64,000 nt of DNA from Mytilus trossulus. Taxonomy: Eukaryota; Mollusca; Bivalvia; Mytilida; Mytilidae. Below the pieces are notes generated by a model, which searched no databases, was not told where the DNA came from, and saw only the letters and a list, made by a program, of their open reading frames with translations. The stretch spans positions 37,998,886 through 38,062,885 of the forward strand of contig NC_086374.1 of the NCBI RefSeq assembly GCF_036588685.1. The letters run 5' to 3'. The translations under genes were made by a program, and so were the position numbers. Shown one piece after another: positions 22,765 to 34,640 of this stretch. Every line of letters starts with the position of its first letter. The first letter of the stretch is position 1.

Positions 22765-23010
22765 CTGTTAAATAATAAAAATATTGATATTGTCAATTGA
22801 GTATAATACCGCATAATGAACTGAAAAGTAAAGAAGAATGCAACTGATAAGACGAAATGCTTACAGGTTTATTGTGTGAGTCATTAATTTGTAAACCTTT
22901 TAGTTTTGATAATGAACCTTTGTACCATGAGAAATCAAATAAACTAATGTTTTCTTCATTCGAAATTGCATCTGAGCCATTTAATATTAATTCAATGACC
23001 ATTGGTGAGT
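22765..23010 (-). pseudogene. CR1/Jockey-like LINE ORF2 extreme 3' end (left part of split LINE)
   Basis: The minus-strand frame reads ELILNGSDAISNEENISLFD, the type of motif found at the C-terminus of CR1/Jockey-like LINE reverse transcriptase proteins ((L/F)G(S/N)xxLxxxEN). It continues the LINE fragment at 26256-26940; the two are separated by the inserted 3.2-kb element. Confidence 0.65.
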
Positions 23011-23874
23011 CCGTGTAACACTTATCAATTCAAAGTTTTAAAAAGTTTTGAAATTTTAGATTTTTGGAATTTTGATCAAAGTTTTAAAATATCAAAATTT
23101 CAAATTGTGTTAAAGTTTTGAAATTTTGAAATTTTAACCAAATTGTTAAAATATAAAAATTCTAAATATCGTTTATAAATTTGATATTTTAGAAACTTGA
23201 TCAAACTTTTAAAATACTAAACCTAACGAGCAATTTTGATTATTTCACTTTTTGAAAGTTTTATTTTTTAAATGTTTGCTTAAAATATCAAAAATATAAA
23301 GGGGCGACAAGAGGGGTACCTGTAATCACTGATGTAGACACGGCTCTGATAAGGACTATTCTTAGATAAAATAAATATCATGACATATATCAAATCATTC
23401 TTCATAACAAAATAAATAATGAAAAGAAGAAGTCGGTTTTTTTATGAAACATATTAGACATCACATGGGATAACAGTATCCTGAAAATTTAAGGTTGTGC
23501 ATCTATCAAAAAAAAAATATAATTAAACCTATTTAAACCGGAATCAACTACGCTGATTTAAATCTCTTATATAAGGTTTAGCGTTTGAGATAAATAATTC
23601 AAAGCCTTTTTGACGTTCCTGATGAAGGTAGATCCAGAAAAATCGCTTCGGTCGCATACAACTTAAAACGTTTTCCTTTCTTGTTTATCGATTGCATGAT
23701 GATAATATATTGCCTTTTATGATTTATTTCAGTTCCAAGAAATGATACGGAAGGAATACTTAATATATAGCGTCGCAATGAAAGTTGTGCTAAGGTGTTT
23801 CAGCTGGCCCCTAGACAAAAAAGTGTACTGGTTCAGTGAATATCTCGTTTCTCGTTTTGTTTATATAGATTAGA

Positions 23875-24062
23875 CCGTTGGTTTTCCCGTTTGAATGGTT
23901 TTACACTAGTTATTTTGGGGCCCTTTATAGCTTGTTGTTCGGTGTGAGCCAAGGCTCCGTGTTGAAGGCCGTACTTTAACCTATAATGGTTTAATTTTTG
24001 AATTGTTGTTTGGATGGAGAGTTGTCTCATTGGCACTCACACCACATCTTCCTATATCTATA
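23875..24062 (+). repeat. Dispersed repeat family A, copy inside the 3.2-kb element
   Basis: Best-preserved member: GTTTTCCCGTTTGAATGG, CTTGTTGTTCGGTGTGAGCC, AAGGCTCCGTGTTGAAGGCC, TTGGATGGAGAGTTGTCTCA and CACATCTTCCTATATCT in order. It has no coding capacity. Similar sequences are, as far as I recall, abundant in mussel genomes and transcripts. Confidence 0.8.
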
Positions 24063-25479
24063 GACGTAATACTAAACTCCGAAATATAACAATGAACTAA
24101 AATCAAAATCATACAAGACTTAGAAGGACAGAGGCTCCTGGATTGGGACAGGCGAACAAATGCGGCGGGGTTTAACATGTTTCGTGAGATCACAACCCTC
24201 CCCCTATACCTCTAGCCAATAAAGAATGAAAAACACACAGTAATACGAACAGTAAAACGCACTTTAATAGGAAATACAAGTCCTATGTCAAAATAGGAAA
24301 CAAACTAAGAAACTAATCAACATGACAATGATAATAAAATAACAAAGGACTAATATATATATATATAAGGCTAGCAGTTACTATCATACGTCAGCTTCAG
24401 ACCTCAACTAAACTGATTGAAAGGTTTTATATGTCTTCGTTATGCACACTCTCTCCCTGTTGCATTTATTGCTAATTTGTTCCGGAACATTCATGAAATA
24501 TTTCTCACTGGCAACAAAAAAAATCGATAATTTAAAATAGGTTGTTTACATACAAATTACGAAGAAACGTAAGATTAAACTTCCGAGGACAAAGTTTCCC
24601 TTATAGATGCATTTAAATATGTTTTAACTTCACATTGGTCAAACACCTCTTTAATTGTTTCGTTCTTATTTTTCTTGAATTTCAAATTTCAGTTTCAGCG
24701 TTCCGTCGGTGAATTCTTTACTTAAAATTCAGCGGTTTACATTGTACTAGTTTTTCGAGAGCAACATTGGTGTACGGCCAAAAATGGAAAAAAATCTATC
24801 ATGCAGCTGACAGTGTGGCTTCTCTTTGCACGCCCCATTCTTACTGGATGTATACATGTGTACTTTTAGTTTGTTCAAAGTCGATTGTCGTACGATAACT
24901 TAAAAATACCCAAATAACAAAATGCAAATACGGGACAATAATATCCTTTAATACAAAAAAAATCTATTCCTTTTTTTCACTATTATAAAACAGTGGTTGA
25001 TTTAGAACCTATAATGGAGCTACGTGTATGATAACCAGTCCTTTTGTTTAAGCACTAACAATTTTATTAAGTTTTTCATCGCTATTAATCAACTTGTCTG
25101 GTTCAACATTTAACACTAAAAGGCATGGACAATTTTTCTTTTGTCCTCTGCTGGCACAGAATATTATATCATCAAATTAGGGATCAGAATATTTTAATGT
25201 ACCATTATCGAAGCCCCTATAGTGGTAGTATCAAGTGAAAAAACAGGGACTATCTAAATATTGGTTCCCCAGAAGATTACCATTTATCGCTGATAGAAAC
25301 TTTTGAACACAATTTTCAACTTTCAAAATGCCGGCACCTACAACTGGATAGATGGGTGCTTAATGTAGTACAGCGGCAACTATCATGTATAACATAAACA
25401 CGAATGCAAGTTGGGTGCTTAATGTAGTACAGCGGTAAATATGAATGCTCGTGAAAATAATGTTTATGGTATACGTTTA

Positions 25480-25690
25480 TATATGATATGAAAGGTTTCA
25501 ACTTTTACAAAACCAGAGCTATACGTTGGATTAAAAAAAAAAAAATTATTTGGCCTTTTCAATTTTATTTGACTTTATTTGCCTTTTTAACTTCATTTGG
25601 TTCGAGTGTCAATGATAAGTCTTTTGTAGACGAAACGCGCGTCTGGCGCAAAAACCGGCAACATTTATATTCTGGTATCCATCTATGATG
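25480..25690 (+). repeat. Dispersed repeat family D, copy 1
   Basis: Contains TTTTGTAGACGAAACGCGCG and TCTGGCGCAAAAACC followed by TATTCTGGTATCCATCTATG and GATGAG. A second copy lies at about 42400-42500 (TTTGTAGACAAAACGCGCGT, CTATGATGAG). Confidence 0.75.
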
Positions 25691-26255
25691 AGTTTTTGTA
25701 GATACCTTGTAACAGTATCTTGGTTCCAATTTGCTGATATTGGATCTTAGTACCGTCTTTTAGAGCCGTACGTCTGGTTTTTAAATAGATTATCTTCTTT
25801 TAAGAAATATTAATTTTGTCATTCAATTTTTCACCGCTTACAAATGTCTGTTTTATTTCATACATAAAGTTTTAAGTATCAGTATGTTTTTAATTCATAA
25901 TGTTTCGTTTCGTTCCGCTTTTATTTCGTTTCGCTTTTTACAGGTATCCCTCTTATTGCCCCTTTTCTATTTTGATATTTTAAGCAAACATTTAAAAAAT
26001 CAAACTTTCAAAAAGTGAAATAATCAAAATTGCGCGTTAGGTTTAGTATTTTAAAAGTTTGATCAAATTTCTAAACTATCAAATTTATAAACGATATTTA
26101 AAATTTTGATATTTTAATAATTTGGAAAAAATTTCAAAATTTCAAAACTTTAACACAATTTGAAACTTTGATATTTTAAAACTTTGATCAAAATTCCAAA
26201 AATCTAAAATTTCAAAACTTTTTAAAACTTTGAATTGATAAGTGTTACACGGACC

Positions 26256-26940
26256 TTGGTGCCGTTAATTTTAGGCTTCCAAATGATATTATCAGTTCCT
26301 GTCTTATGTCCGAGTATAATGGGCAAAATAATAAAAATTGAGCTAGTTTCTAAGTCACCACAGCGACAATTAGGAGAAGAAACTAAGTTTCTTGGAAACA
26401 AGTGACAGTTTAAAGAACTACGTTTCATTCTAAGTCGAGCGTGATGAGTTTGGCCTTTTGGACATCCAGCATAAAAGTATAAAGGGACGCGATCGTTCTG
26501 ATTTCAAATTTGTTTTTTGAATACAGAGATAGATTCACAATTTCTAACACTTAACGGTAAATGATTCTAGAATTTGATGGATGACGGAAGATAATAATCA
26601 GAATAAAGTTTAGTACGTCACAGTGATTTAACCTGTAATAGATTATTACTTTGTCTTGTTCTGTGGTCGTGTCGACCACTGACATAGCCAGGGAATAGCT
26701 CTTGCAAATAATTTGGGGTTTTATTATTTACAATTTTATAAAGCAATATTAATTTTTGGTTACTTCTTCGATCGGAAAGTTTCTCCCATTGGGTTTCTTT
26801 ATATACCATCGACGTACTTGTGAGCTTATTCACCACTGTAACAATACGGGCGGCGTCCAACTGGATGTTTTCAAGTTTATTCATTAAAGATTGATTTCCT
26901 GAATCCCAGATAACATCAGCATATTCAATGATAGGTCTTC
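26256..26940 (-). pseudogene. CR1/Jockey-like LINE ORF2 fragment, after the RT core
   Basis: On the minus strand from 26940: PIIEYADVIWDSGNQSLMNK, then LENIQLDAARIVT, WEKLSDRRSNQKLILLYKIV and PNYLQELFP, followed after a frameshift by HARLRMKRSSLNCHLFPRN and a CRCGDLETS zinc-knuckle-like CxC segment. This is the usual post-RT region of CR1/Jockey-type LINEs. It is decayed by at least one frameshift and interrupted at 26256 by the inserted element; the reading resumes at about 23010. Confidence 0.8.
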
Positions 26941-27029
26941 ATTGTCACTCATACCTCATCTTCGTATATCTATATATCATATTGATTTAGATCACAGCGT
27001 TAAAAGAGATAAGTTCTACTACAAGTTTA

Positions 27030-28014
27030 ATGGCACTTTACCCAATCTTAACTTTACTTGCTTTCGGAAATGATATGAGAAAGGTTAACTTATAACTGCT
27101 ACATACACTGATCAAGAAACTTTGTATAATGCCATAATAAATGGACAAAATAAGAATATGCGACCACCAACAAATCAATCTAAGCCGACAAATATCTCCA
27201 AAGACTTTAGTCTTCATACATTGCAGGAAATTGACGTAGTTGACGGAACTATGAGTTTAACTAACTGGAATCTTTTTTATTACATGGGACGCTGTCATCA
27301 TGACATGAGACTACTTCCTCATACGGGGGTATAAAACACATGGGTGTGTCTATAGATTCTGTCTGGAAACCACCACTTATTAACTCAAATACAGCACATG
27401 AACAGAAAATTTTCGGAATACCGGGACTCTCTTTTAAACGTGTTATACGACGGAATAGTGTACTGGAATGCTGACGAAAAGTTGAAGTTCTCGTGTAATA
27501 GAGACACAATATACTTCCCCTTTGAATAGCTTTGATTCACAATCATGTACATTCAGAGTAAAGCCATTTGGTCTGGCGAAATTTGAAACGGAATTTACCT
27601 CTTCAGGCTATGTGCTGATCAATGATTATGGCTCTAACAGCGAATGGGAACTGTTGAGTTCTGTCATCACAGTAGATAATACGGATGGTTCACACATGAA
27701 CGTCACTTTAAAGTATAAAAGACGACCTCTGTTTTTGACTGGTGAACTTAGTGCTACCTATCATGTTGCTCGCAGTTTTAAATATCTTTGTTTTTATTTT
27801 ACCTCCGGGATCAGAGGATCGTTTCGGGTTTTCAATAACAATTTTACTTGCTGCATTCGTGCTTATGACGATTGCACAAGGTTTACTTCCTGCAACTGCT
27901 CTTCCAAGATTGACTGCTTTGCGTATAATGCTGATGGTTGATATATTAATGAGTGGAATAATTCTTATATCTGTCATCATGGGTTTGTGGTTTTACAATA
28001 GACCACAAGATTGA
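27030..28014 (+). pseudogene. Frameshifted Cys-loop ligand-gated ion channel (nAChR-like) pseudogene
   Basis: An ATG at 27030 opens a signal-peptide-like MALYPILTLLAF; the frame then breaks. Later pieces in different frames follow the family order: FSLHTLQEIDVVDGTMSL (27200s), IDSVWKPPLINSN (from about 27350), FSCNRDTIYFPF and FDSQSC (the Cys-loop, split by a roughly 10-bp insertion at about 27520), SEWELLSSV and a pre-TM1 YKRRPLF. Another shift near 27735 leads to TM1 LVLPIMLLAVLNIFVFILP, TM2 FGFSITILLAAFVL with LPATALPR, and TM3. A stop at 28014 precedes the cytoplasmic loop and TM4. There are at least four frame disruptions. It is more distant from the two intact genes than they are from each other. 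Confidence 0.85.
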
Positions 28015-28387
28015 AAACACCAACAACCAGAGTGTATAGTTGTAATATGGACAAAGAGAACAAAATAATAAAATGATCACGCCTGAAGAAAAGGTAATAT
28101 GGCTAGACGTTGCCTCGTTATGGGACAAACTTTTAGTCCTTGTATATCTATGATGAGTGAAATGATAAAAAATAGAAAAACAAAAATACCGAGCTCCCAG
28201 GAAAAATTCAATACGGAAAGTGCTTAATCCAATGCCAAAATCAAAAGCTCAAACACATTGAACGAATGGATAACAACTGTCATATTCCATACTTGATACA
28301 GGCATTTTTAAATGAAGAAAATGGTGGATCGAACCTGGTTTTATAGCTGTGTTACATAATTGTTTATCGTTCATATTTTGTATATTT

Positions 28388-28590
28388 ATTAGGCCATTAG
28401 TTTTCTCCTTTGGACTGTTTTATATTCATCATTTTGGGGCCTTTGACAGTTGACTATGCAGATGAGCTTTGCTTATTTTTGAAGGCTGTACAATCACATA
28501 TTGTTGTTAATGTATGTGTCATTTGGTCTATTGTGAAGATTTGTTTCATTGGAAAGTATACCACATCTTCTATTTTTATATCATAGGTAA
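28388..28590 (+). repeat. Dispersed repeat family A, diverged copy
   Basis: AGGCCATTAGTTTTCTCC, TTTTGGGGCCTTTGACAG, TTTTTGAAGGCTGTAC, GTGTCATTTGGTCT and ACCACATCTTCT in family order. It is closest to the copy at 59222-59410, so these two form a sub-family. Confidence 0.7.
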
Positions 28591-29812
28591 AAATGTCAGA
28601 AATAGAGGAACATCAGTCATCATTGTGTTATAATCAAATCAATAAGAAAACAAAACAATTATGCCAACAAAGAAAAACAAATAAACAGATAGAGAAAGAA
28701 CATTAGCAAAAACGAAGGACAAGAAAACAAAAAATTAATATGCCACGGTCTCACACGAAAAAAATAAAATCTAATTCATTTTTCATTAAAATAAAACGAG
28801 GAGCATTTAAATATTGAAAATTTGATAGAACATTTTGTATTTAGAGTAGTTTCATTGTGTACACATATTATTACAACATTGGATATCTTCCACTTTGATA
28901 TAACAATTGGGAGACATTCTATTTCTACGTCAATTGTATTATTATTGTCTACGTTCAATAGCTCTCGGTAAAATGAAACTAAAACAAGCCACGAAGAAAT
29001 AATCTTTAAAAGATTCGTGCCATAGAATATGACTTTGGAAAAACAAAATTTCGAACTCCAAGGGAAATTCGAAACGGAAAGTCTTTTATAAAATGGTAAA
29101 ATCGAAAACGTAAACACATTCAACGAATGGAAAACAACTGCCATATTCCTCGGTACAGGCATTTCCTTATTGATGTCGAATATTTTGTTTATTCAGGCTC
29201 CTTTGAGTCCATGTCGTCTCTTTGTTCATCACAGGACAATTTCCTCTTTGACCATCATATCATATCGGATCCCCTTATCTTTAAATGGTGAACTATTAAT
29301 CCATGAAGAATCGAAATCTTCCGTTAGTACGTATTACACTTTTAAGAATCAAACGGTTCAAGTAAACAAGACTAATGCTAAATATTTATTTTTCATAAAG
29401 TTACAATTTCTCCTTTGTTAAATATTTATAAAAGACAAAGAGAAAGAACCATTCCCATTATCCTAAGTTTGAACATGAAATCGTTCTAAAGATGGAGTCA
29501 ATATATATGTATATATATGATCATAAATGGACGGTGATAAAAAGTAAAAGTCGATTATCATTATTAATCTTTTGAAGAGTGAATTTAAATGTTACAACGA
29601 CTAAATAAACATTTGGGTACTAATTGTTGCGAGAGGATAAACATAATGTATGGTAAAGCAAACATATCATCACTCAGTGACAATGAGATGTAACATTATT
29701 TACGAAAAACCGCCACATATAAATGCAATTGCATTTTACCCTTTAGCTTAATGAGACACAGACCACACACAGTTGTTTAGTTTCATTGGTGTGAAACGTG
29801 CCATCACTGCAA

Positions 29813-31075
29813 ATGGATTTGTGTCAACTTTTAAAGCCACAAATGCCACAGTTGCACAGATTGTTATTAGTATTACTATTAGCCTTTCAAATGATCAACG
29901 CATCTTATTTTACTGAAATCGATAGATTGCATAAAGATTTGATGACTGGATATAATAAAGATATATTGCCACAATGGAACAAATCACAACCAGTAGATGT
30001 CTCGATTGTATTTCATTTACTTAATCTGAATGGAATAGACAGTGTAAAGGGAGTTATTGCCATTGCAGGATATTTTATTTTTCAATGGATTGACGTAAAT
30101 ATGCAATGGACACCAGCCAATTACACTTCTATAGAAAACATAGTCATACCCCTTGAAAAAGTATGGAAACCGCCTGTTATAAATGCTAATTCTGTCATGG
30201 AATATAAATTCTTTGGAGCCGCAGGTACCTTTGTTCGTGTTAACCATACAGGTCTGGTTACATGGACTCCAGGTATTAATTTGGAATTTTCTTGTAATAT
30301 GGACACAACGAAATACCCTTTCGATACACAGATGTGTGAACTGGAAGTTATGATATGGGGGTACAGTTCAGAAGAACTTACTTTTACGACGAGCAGAACT
30401 GATGTTGACATCAGCTTTTATCAATTTAACAATGAATGGGAATTAATGTATACTTCGGCTGTTGCGATCAATACAAGTAATTTAAGTCCGCTTGTGCAAA
30501 TTGAAACCCACTTTGAACGTCGTTCTTTGTATTATGTAATGAATCTTATTTTCCCTGTAATGCTTTTAGCATTACTAAATTTATTTGTATTTCTTTTGCC
30601 ACAGGATTCAGGTGAAAGGGTTGGATTTTCAGTTACACTATTGTTAGCAAATGTTATGTTTCTAACGATTGCAGAGAATATGCTCCCAGCTACAGCAATA
30701 CCGAGAATGTCCGCCATTTGCATTGCACTGTTACTGAATCTATGTTATAGCGGACTTATAGTCATTACTGTTATCATTAGCGGCAACATCTATCATAAGC
30801 CGGACGAGCAGGTTATCTCTAACTGGATAGTGAAATTTGTACAAATAGGTAAATTATTTAGAAGTAACCATAAGCAAGTATCATCAGAAATGATAATTCC
30901 TCACGTTGAAAAGGACTTCGATGGAGAAAAATACGAAAACAGGAAAGAAAATAACCTACACAAGGTCAACTGGCAGCAAGTTGCAAGAATGGTGGACCGT
31001 ATTGCCCTTATCTCTTATATTACACTTTTCATATTTGGTTGTAGCGGCGTTTTTATAGATTGTTCCCGAAGGTAA
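29813..31075 (+). CDS. Cys-loop ligand-gated ion channel subunit (nAChR-like), intronless, paralogue 1
   Basis: 420 aa from ATG 29813; an in-frame GTG 15 nt upstream is not a eukaryotic start. Residues 1-30 form a signal peptide ending MINA. The extracellular domain has VWKPP (loop A region), the Cys161-x13-Cys175 loop with YPFDTQMC, and WGYSSEEL (loop B region). Putative N-glycosylation sites are Asn56, 103, 144 and 220. TM1 is about 239-263, TM2 268-293 (GERVGFSVTLLLANVMF), TM3 300-323, a short cytoplasmic loop about 324-388, and TM4 391-415. The Glu before TM2 suggests cation selectivity. There is no vicinal Cys pair in loop C, so it is not a classical alpha-type acetylcholine site; the ligand is unknown. 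Bivalves have large lineage-specific expansions of such channels. Confidence 0.92.
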   Translation: MDLCQLLKPQMPQLHRLLLVLLLAFQMINASYFTEIDRLHKDLMTGYNKDILPQWNKSQPVDVSIVFHLLNLNGIDSVKGVIAIAGYFIFQWIDVNMQWTPANYTSIENIVIPLEKVWKPPVINANSVMEYKFFGAAGTFVRVNHTGLVTWTPGINLEFSCNMDTTKYPFDTQMCELEVMIWGYSSEELTFTTSRTDVDISFYQFNNEWELMYTSAVAINTSNLSPLVQIETHFERRSLYYVMNLIFPVMLLALLNLFVFLLPQDSGERVGFSVTLLLANVMFLTIAENMLPATAIPRMSAICIALLLNLCYSGLIVITVIISGNIYHKPDEQVISNWIVKFVQIGKLFRSNHKQVSSEMIIPHVEKDFDGEKYENRKENNLHKVNWQQVARMVDRIALISYITLFIFGCSGVFIDCSRR

Positions 31076-31649
31076 AATTTTGTGTGTTGCTGTAAGGGGA
31101 ACGTTATATAAATTCGAGAAATACTGTTAAATAAATCCGACATAATTTATAGTCTAAACTGTTAGAAAAGTCAAACAAATCATTGTCCAAACTGTAAGAA
31201 ATAAAAGTGGCGAAAAAATAGACATTACTAGAGGTGCAGCGTGCAAAAACAAACCGAGGAAGCTATATAACAATAACCATGTCAAATGGTACATCCAGTG
31301 CAAAAGGAAGAAGAAAAAAGAATAACCAGACACCTACTTCATATCATTGACTGACGATATTCCGAACTAGTCAAAACAAAAACAAAACAAAAATAAACAC
31401 AAAATTGTATTTTTTAACAAAATCTCAGTGTTGTATGCAAATTTTTGTTGAACAAAACTCACTTTTGTCCGTACAAAATTGAATTCAAGTACAAAACCAG
31501 AACAGTCCCATTCGGCGCCCGTACTAGCAGTCACTCGTTTATTGTTCAACCAAACAACGATAATTGTAACTTGCATAGGACATAATTATTAACTTATGTC
31601 ATCTGATTTTAGTATAGCACTGATTTTTCATAAAAAAAAAAAAGTGGTT

Positions 31650-32260
31650 GCATTTTTATGCCCCACCTACGATAGTAGAGAGGCTTTATGTTTTCTGGTC
31701 TGTGCGTCCGCTTGTTCGTCCTTCCGTCCGTCTGTACTTCTGTCCGTTCGTCCCACTTCAGGTTAAAGTTTTTGGCCAAGGTAGTTATTGCTGAAGTTGA
31801 AGTCCAATCAACTTGAAACTTAGTATACATGTCCCTGTGATATGCTTTTTATGCCCCATTTATGGGCATTATGTTTTCTGGTCTGTGCGTCCTTCCATCC
31901 GTCCGTCTGTTCGTCTGTTCGTCCGTCCGTCCTTTTGTCCCACTTCAGGTTAAAGTTTTTGGTCGAGGTAGTTTTTAATAAAGTTGAGGTCCTATCTATT
32001 TGAAACTTAGTAAACATGTTGCCTATGATATGATCTTTCTAATTTGAATGCCAAGTGAGAGATTGTATCCATTTTCATGGTCCACTGAACATAGAAAATG
32101 ATAGTGCAGATGGGGTATCCTTGTACTTGGGACACATTCTTGTTCTTATTTAGATGCCAGATTAGAGATTTTACCCCAATTTTTACACATAAAACACATT
32201 TAAGTACATTAAACACAGAAAATGATAGTGCGAGTGGGGCATCCGTGTACTATGAACACA
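31650..32260 (-). repeat. Dispersed repeat family B, one partial and one longer copy in tandem
   Basis: On the minus strand each copy would read CATCC(G/A)CACTATCATTTTC, ACCATGAAAA, ACTAAGTTTCAAGT, AACCTGAAGTGGGAC and runs of GGACGGACGAAC. Copy boundaries are near 31850 and 32260. Other members: 34770-34935 (-, partial), 44280-44565 (+) and 60130-60410 (+). Confidence 0.75.
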
Positions 32261-33479
32261 TTCTCGTTATACATTTTTCATTTTTAGTCTTTTCCTTAAA
32301 AAACACGAATCAGTCGGCTTTCACACGAAATTAACGGATTCATCTTATGTAGTGTAGATATAAATAATTTAAATAAAATATACGCTATAGAGGTAATTAT
32401 TTTGTGTATTCAGTTAGATATTCAATAAATTGAATACACAAATGCTTTACCTGAAAACCAGTCTAATTATCAACTAACGTGATATATTAATGTTGATCAA
32501 TTAAGACTGCATTTGAGTCGAGTTGAGTTCAATCAAAACTTGCACCTTTGAGTGTTATTGTTTGAAAATATCTTGACAGCTGTCTATCATACTAGTATTG
32601 AATCTCATTTTTCTAATGAAAGAATGAAAATTTCAAAAAAATGTTGGAATTAACTTTGATATCAAATTTTATTCAATGGTTTACAGAAATATACATGATA
32701 CTGACAAAACACTTTCATTATTCTTATCAACTGACTATTATATTAATAAAATTATCATTTTCCACATTAATAAATTAATGGCAATTTAGAATATATTTTG
32801 ATTTTCTAAAAGGAACTATATATATGCTATTGTGTATATATAGAAATAAAGCAGTTTTTCGCCTGACATTTTCTTAATTTAAGAACAAATAAATGAAACA
32901 TTAGTATACCGCTGTTCGCAATATATTGCATGTTTGTGTTCCCAAGTATCTGATACTTCACTCAGACTCAGAAATAACATATCAAAAGTTGGCAGTTAAT
33001 GATTGTAAAAATTGTGTTTCCAGTCATAGAAGCACACACTTATTTTCATTTTATGTCTTTTTCTAAGGATTTTGCACCATTCCGGTAAGAGGTGAAACCT
33101 GCGGAATCTCACGCGTTATCGTGAGAGGAATTCCATGTCTGTCATTCAAAATTCATGAATAGCAACATACTTGGTCGGTTGAGAACAAATCATTACTACC
33201 TACATATAGATGATTTAAGTTACTCAGTTGTGAACTTTTCGTTTCCTATCATGATTTCCTCGAATGGGGTAACCAATCACAAGGAAGCTATTTCACCAAG
33301 AGCTCCAAGTGGTGCGTTTGAATGCATTTGTGAAACAGTCAACTAAATCCCGATAGCGATCTTAACATTTTCAAAGAGATGCCTTCAACTTCACCACTTG
33401 TAACTCTTGGTTTAATAGCTTCCTTGTAATTAACAATCTAATTCAAGAAAAAAATGATAGGCAAAATCCGGCCCGCAAA

Positions 33480-34470
33480 ATCAATCCTTTAATTTGCAAC
33501 CCATTTTAAAGGAATTCATCATAGGCAAATCAATCAGTGACCTAGAACAAAAACAACAAAACCTTAGAATCCTAATGATAAACTGTCAAAGCGTAAGAAA
33601 TAAACGATCAAGCTATGTGAGTGAAAGCAGTATAAAGATAAACATATAATACTTGCAGGAGATTTCAACCTCGTCATATTGACTGTGATAACAACACAAT
33701 CAAATCAAGAAAAGCACAAGTAAAACATCACCAATAGCGTCTTAAACTCATTGAAGAATTTGGCATGGAACAACTAAATGAATTATTTTTTTTACAAACC
33801 ATTCAAGCCTTGAAAAGTCATGTACCAAACTACCTGGAATAACAAATAACAAAGATCATTTTTCTTAAAACAGACTTAAAACCGCAATACAATAAACCAA
33901 AACCAAGAGAAATATACGTTTACAAGAAATCAAAATGGGAGGTGAGCAAATATGGCATTATAAAATTGGGCTCTGACATCACCAATAGTAACACCTCTGT
34001 TGAAATTAGGAAGACCAACCTCAAAAATAATATTGTAACAACACTCAATCTTAATTTACCAAAGAATATAACAATTAAGAGACATAAAAAGTAAAATCTC
34101 AAAAATAATGAATTCCGAAGAAAATTCAAAGCAGAAAGTTCGTAATGAAATGGCAAAATCAAAATCTACATTGGTTATCAAAAAACGTGAATAAAAAAAG
34201 GAAAAAACACAAACTGTTCCAGAAAGCTAAACAGACAGAATTGTCCGAAGACTGAGGAAAATTTAAATATAAAAAATAAAAAAGCTAACTGGCAGTATGA
34301 CAACAAAATACTAGACGCAGCTTTGGAGGACGGTAATAGTAAAACTTGCTTGCGATACATAAAGTCAGAACGTACTGACAAGGTATAGGTGTTGCTGGAA
34401 TTAACAAACATGGATTTTTTTTACACTAGGATATCAAATTTAAGGCAGACTTACTTAATGAGTAATTTAT
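33480..34470 (+). pseudogene. Decayed LINE fragment (endonuclease end and linker), in duplication copy 1
   Basis: Broken frames give LRILMINCQSVRNKRSS, LAGDFN (endonuclease Asn/Asp motif), KLIEEFGMEQLN and YVYKKSKWE, as in ORF2 of CR1/Jockey-like LINEs between endonuclease and reverse transcriptase. Multiple stops and shifts are present. The RT domain seen in the homologous element at 43250-45540 is missing here. Confidence 0.7.
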
Positions 34471-34489
34471 GAACGCTAGAATGAATTTA

Positions 34490-34640
34490 TCAGTGGCGGA
34501 TCCGGAAATTTTCCTTAGAGGAGGACCCTGGACTTCTAAAGAGGGGACCCGCTCTATTCATGCTTCAGTGATTCCATAAAACACCCACATTTTACGAAAT
34601 GAGGAGGCGGGCGCGTTGATGCTCCTCTAAATCTAGTTAA
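34490..34640 (+). repeat. Dispersed repeat fragment (CAGTGGCGGATCCGG type)
   Basis: Starts CAGTGGCGGATCCGGAAAT, with CTTCAGTGATTCCATAAAAC and GAGGAGGCGGGCGCG. It resembles the end of a DNA transposon; related GGATCTGCC ends occur at 18380 and 63890. Its far end was not found. Confidence 0.5.

Larger units (their letters stand above)
23012..26256. mobile_element. 3.2-kb element with very long (about 250 bp) inverted termini, inserted in a LINE
   Basis: Starting at GTCCGTGTAACACTTATC the left terminus (about 23012-23300) is the reverse complement of the right terminus (about 25960-26256, ending TTGATAAGTGTTACACGGAC). Both are AT-rich runs such as AAAGTTTTGAAATTTT, and GGTA(C/T)C..., CCC(C/T) motifs mark the inner edges. 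The flanks share TTGGTG on both sides, a likely degraded target duplication. The interior has a family A copy (23875-24062), two copies of a 62-bp repeat (25350-25440) and a common dispersed repeat, but no transposase. Superfamily unknown; a foldback-type element is plausible. Confidence 0.75.
28745..34470 (+). repeat. Segmental duplication, copy 1
   Basis: Collinear with 36370-44770. Matching blocks include 28800-29430 with 36430-37350 (e.g. CAACATTGGATATCTTCCAC in both), the channel gene, 31080-31340 with 38990-39260, 32270-33350 with 41750-43210 (e.g. CATCTTATGTAGTGT), and the LINE remnant 33480-34470 with 43250-44770. Copy 1 is shorter because copy 2 took several later insertions. Confidence 0.85.

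Noticed and set aside
28776-29162. 128-aa minus-strand frame upstream of the first channel
   Set aside because: The homologous stretch in the second duplication copy (36430-37100) does not preserve this frame, so it is not under coding constraint.
29798-29812. Upstream GTG start for the first channel (and 37708 for the second)
   Set aside because: Non-ATG start in a eukaryotic gene; the ATG 15 nt later gives a proper signal peptide and is shared by both paralogues, while the upstream five codons differ.
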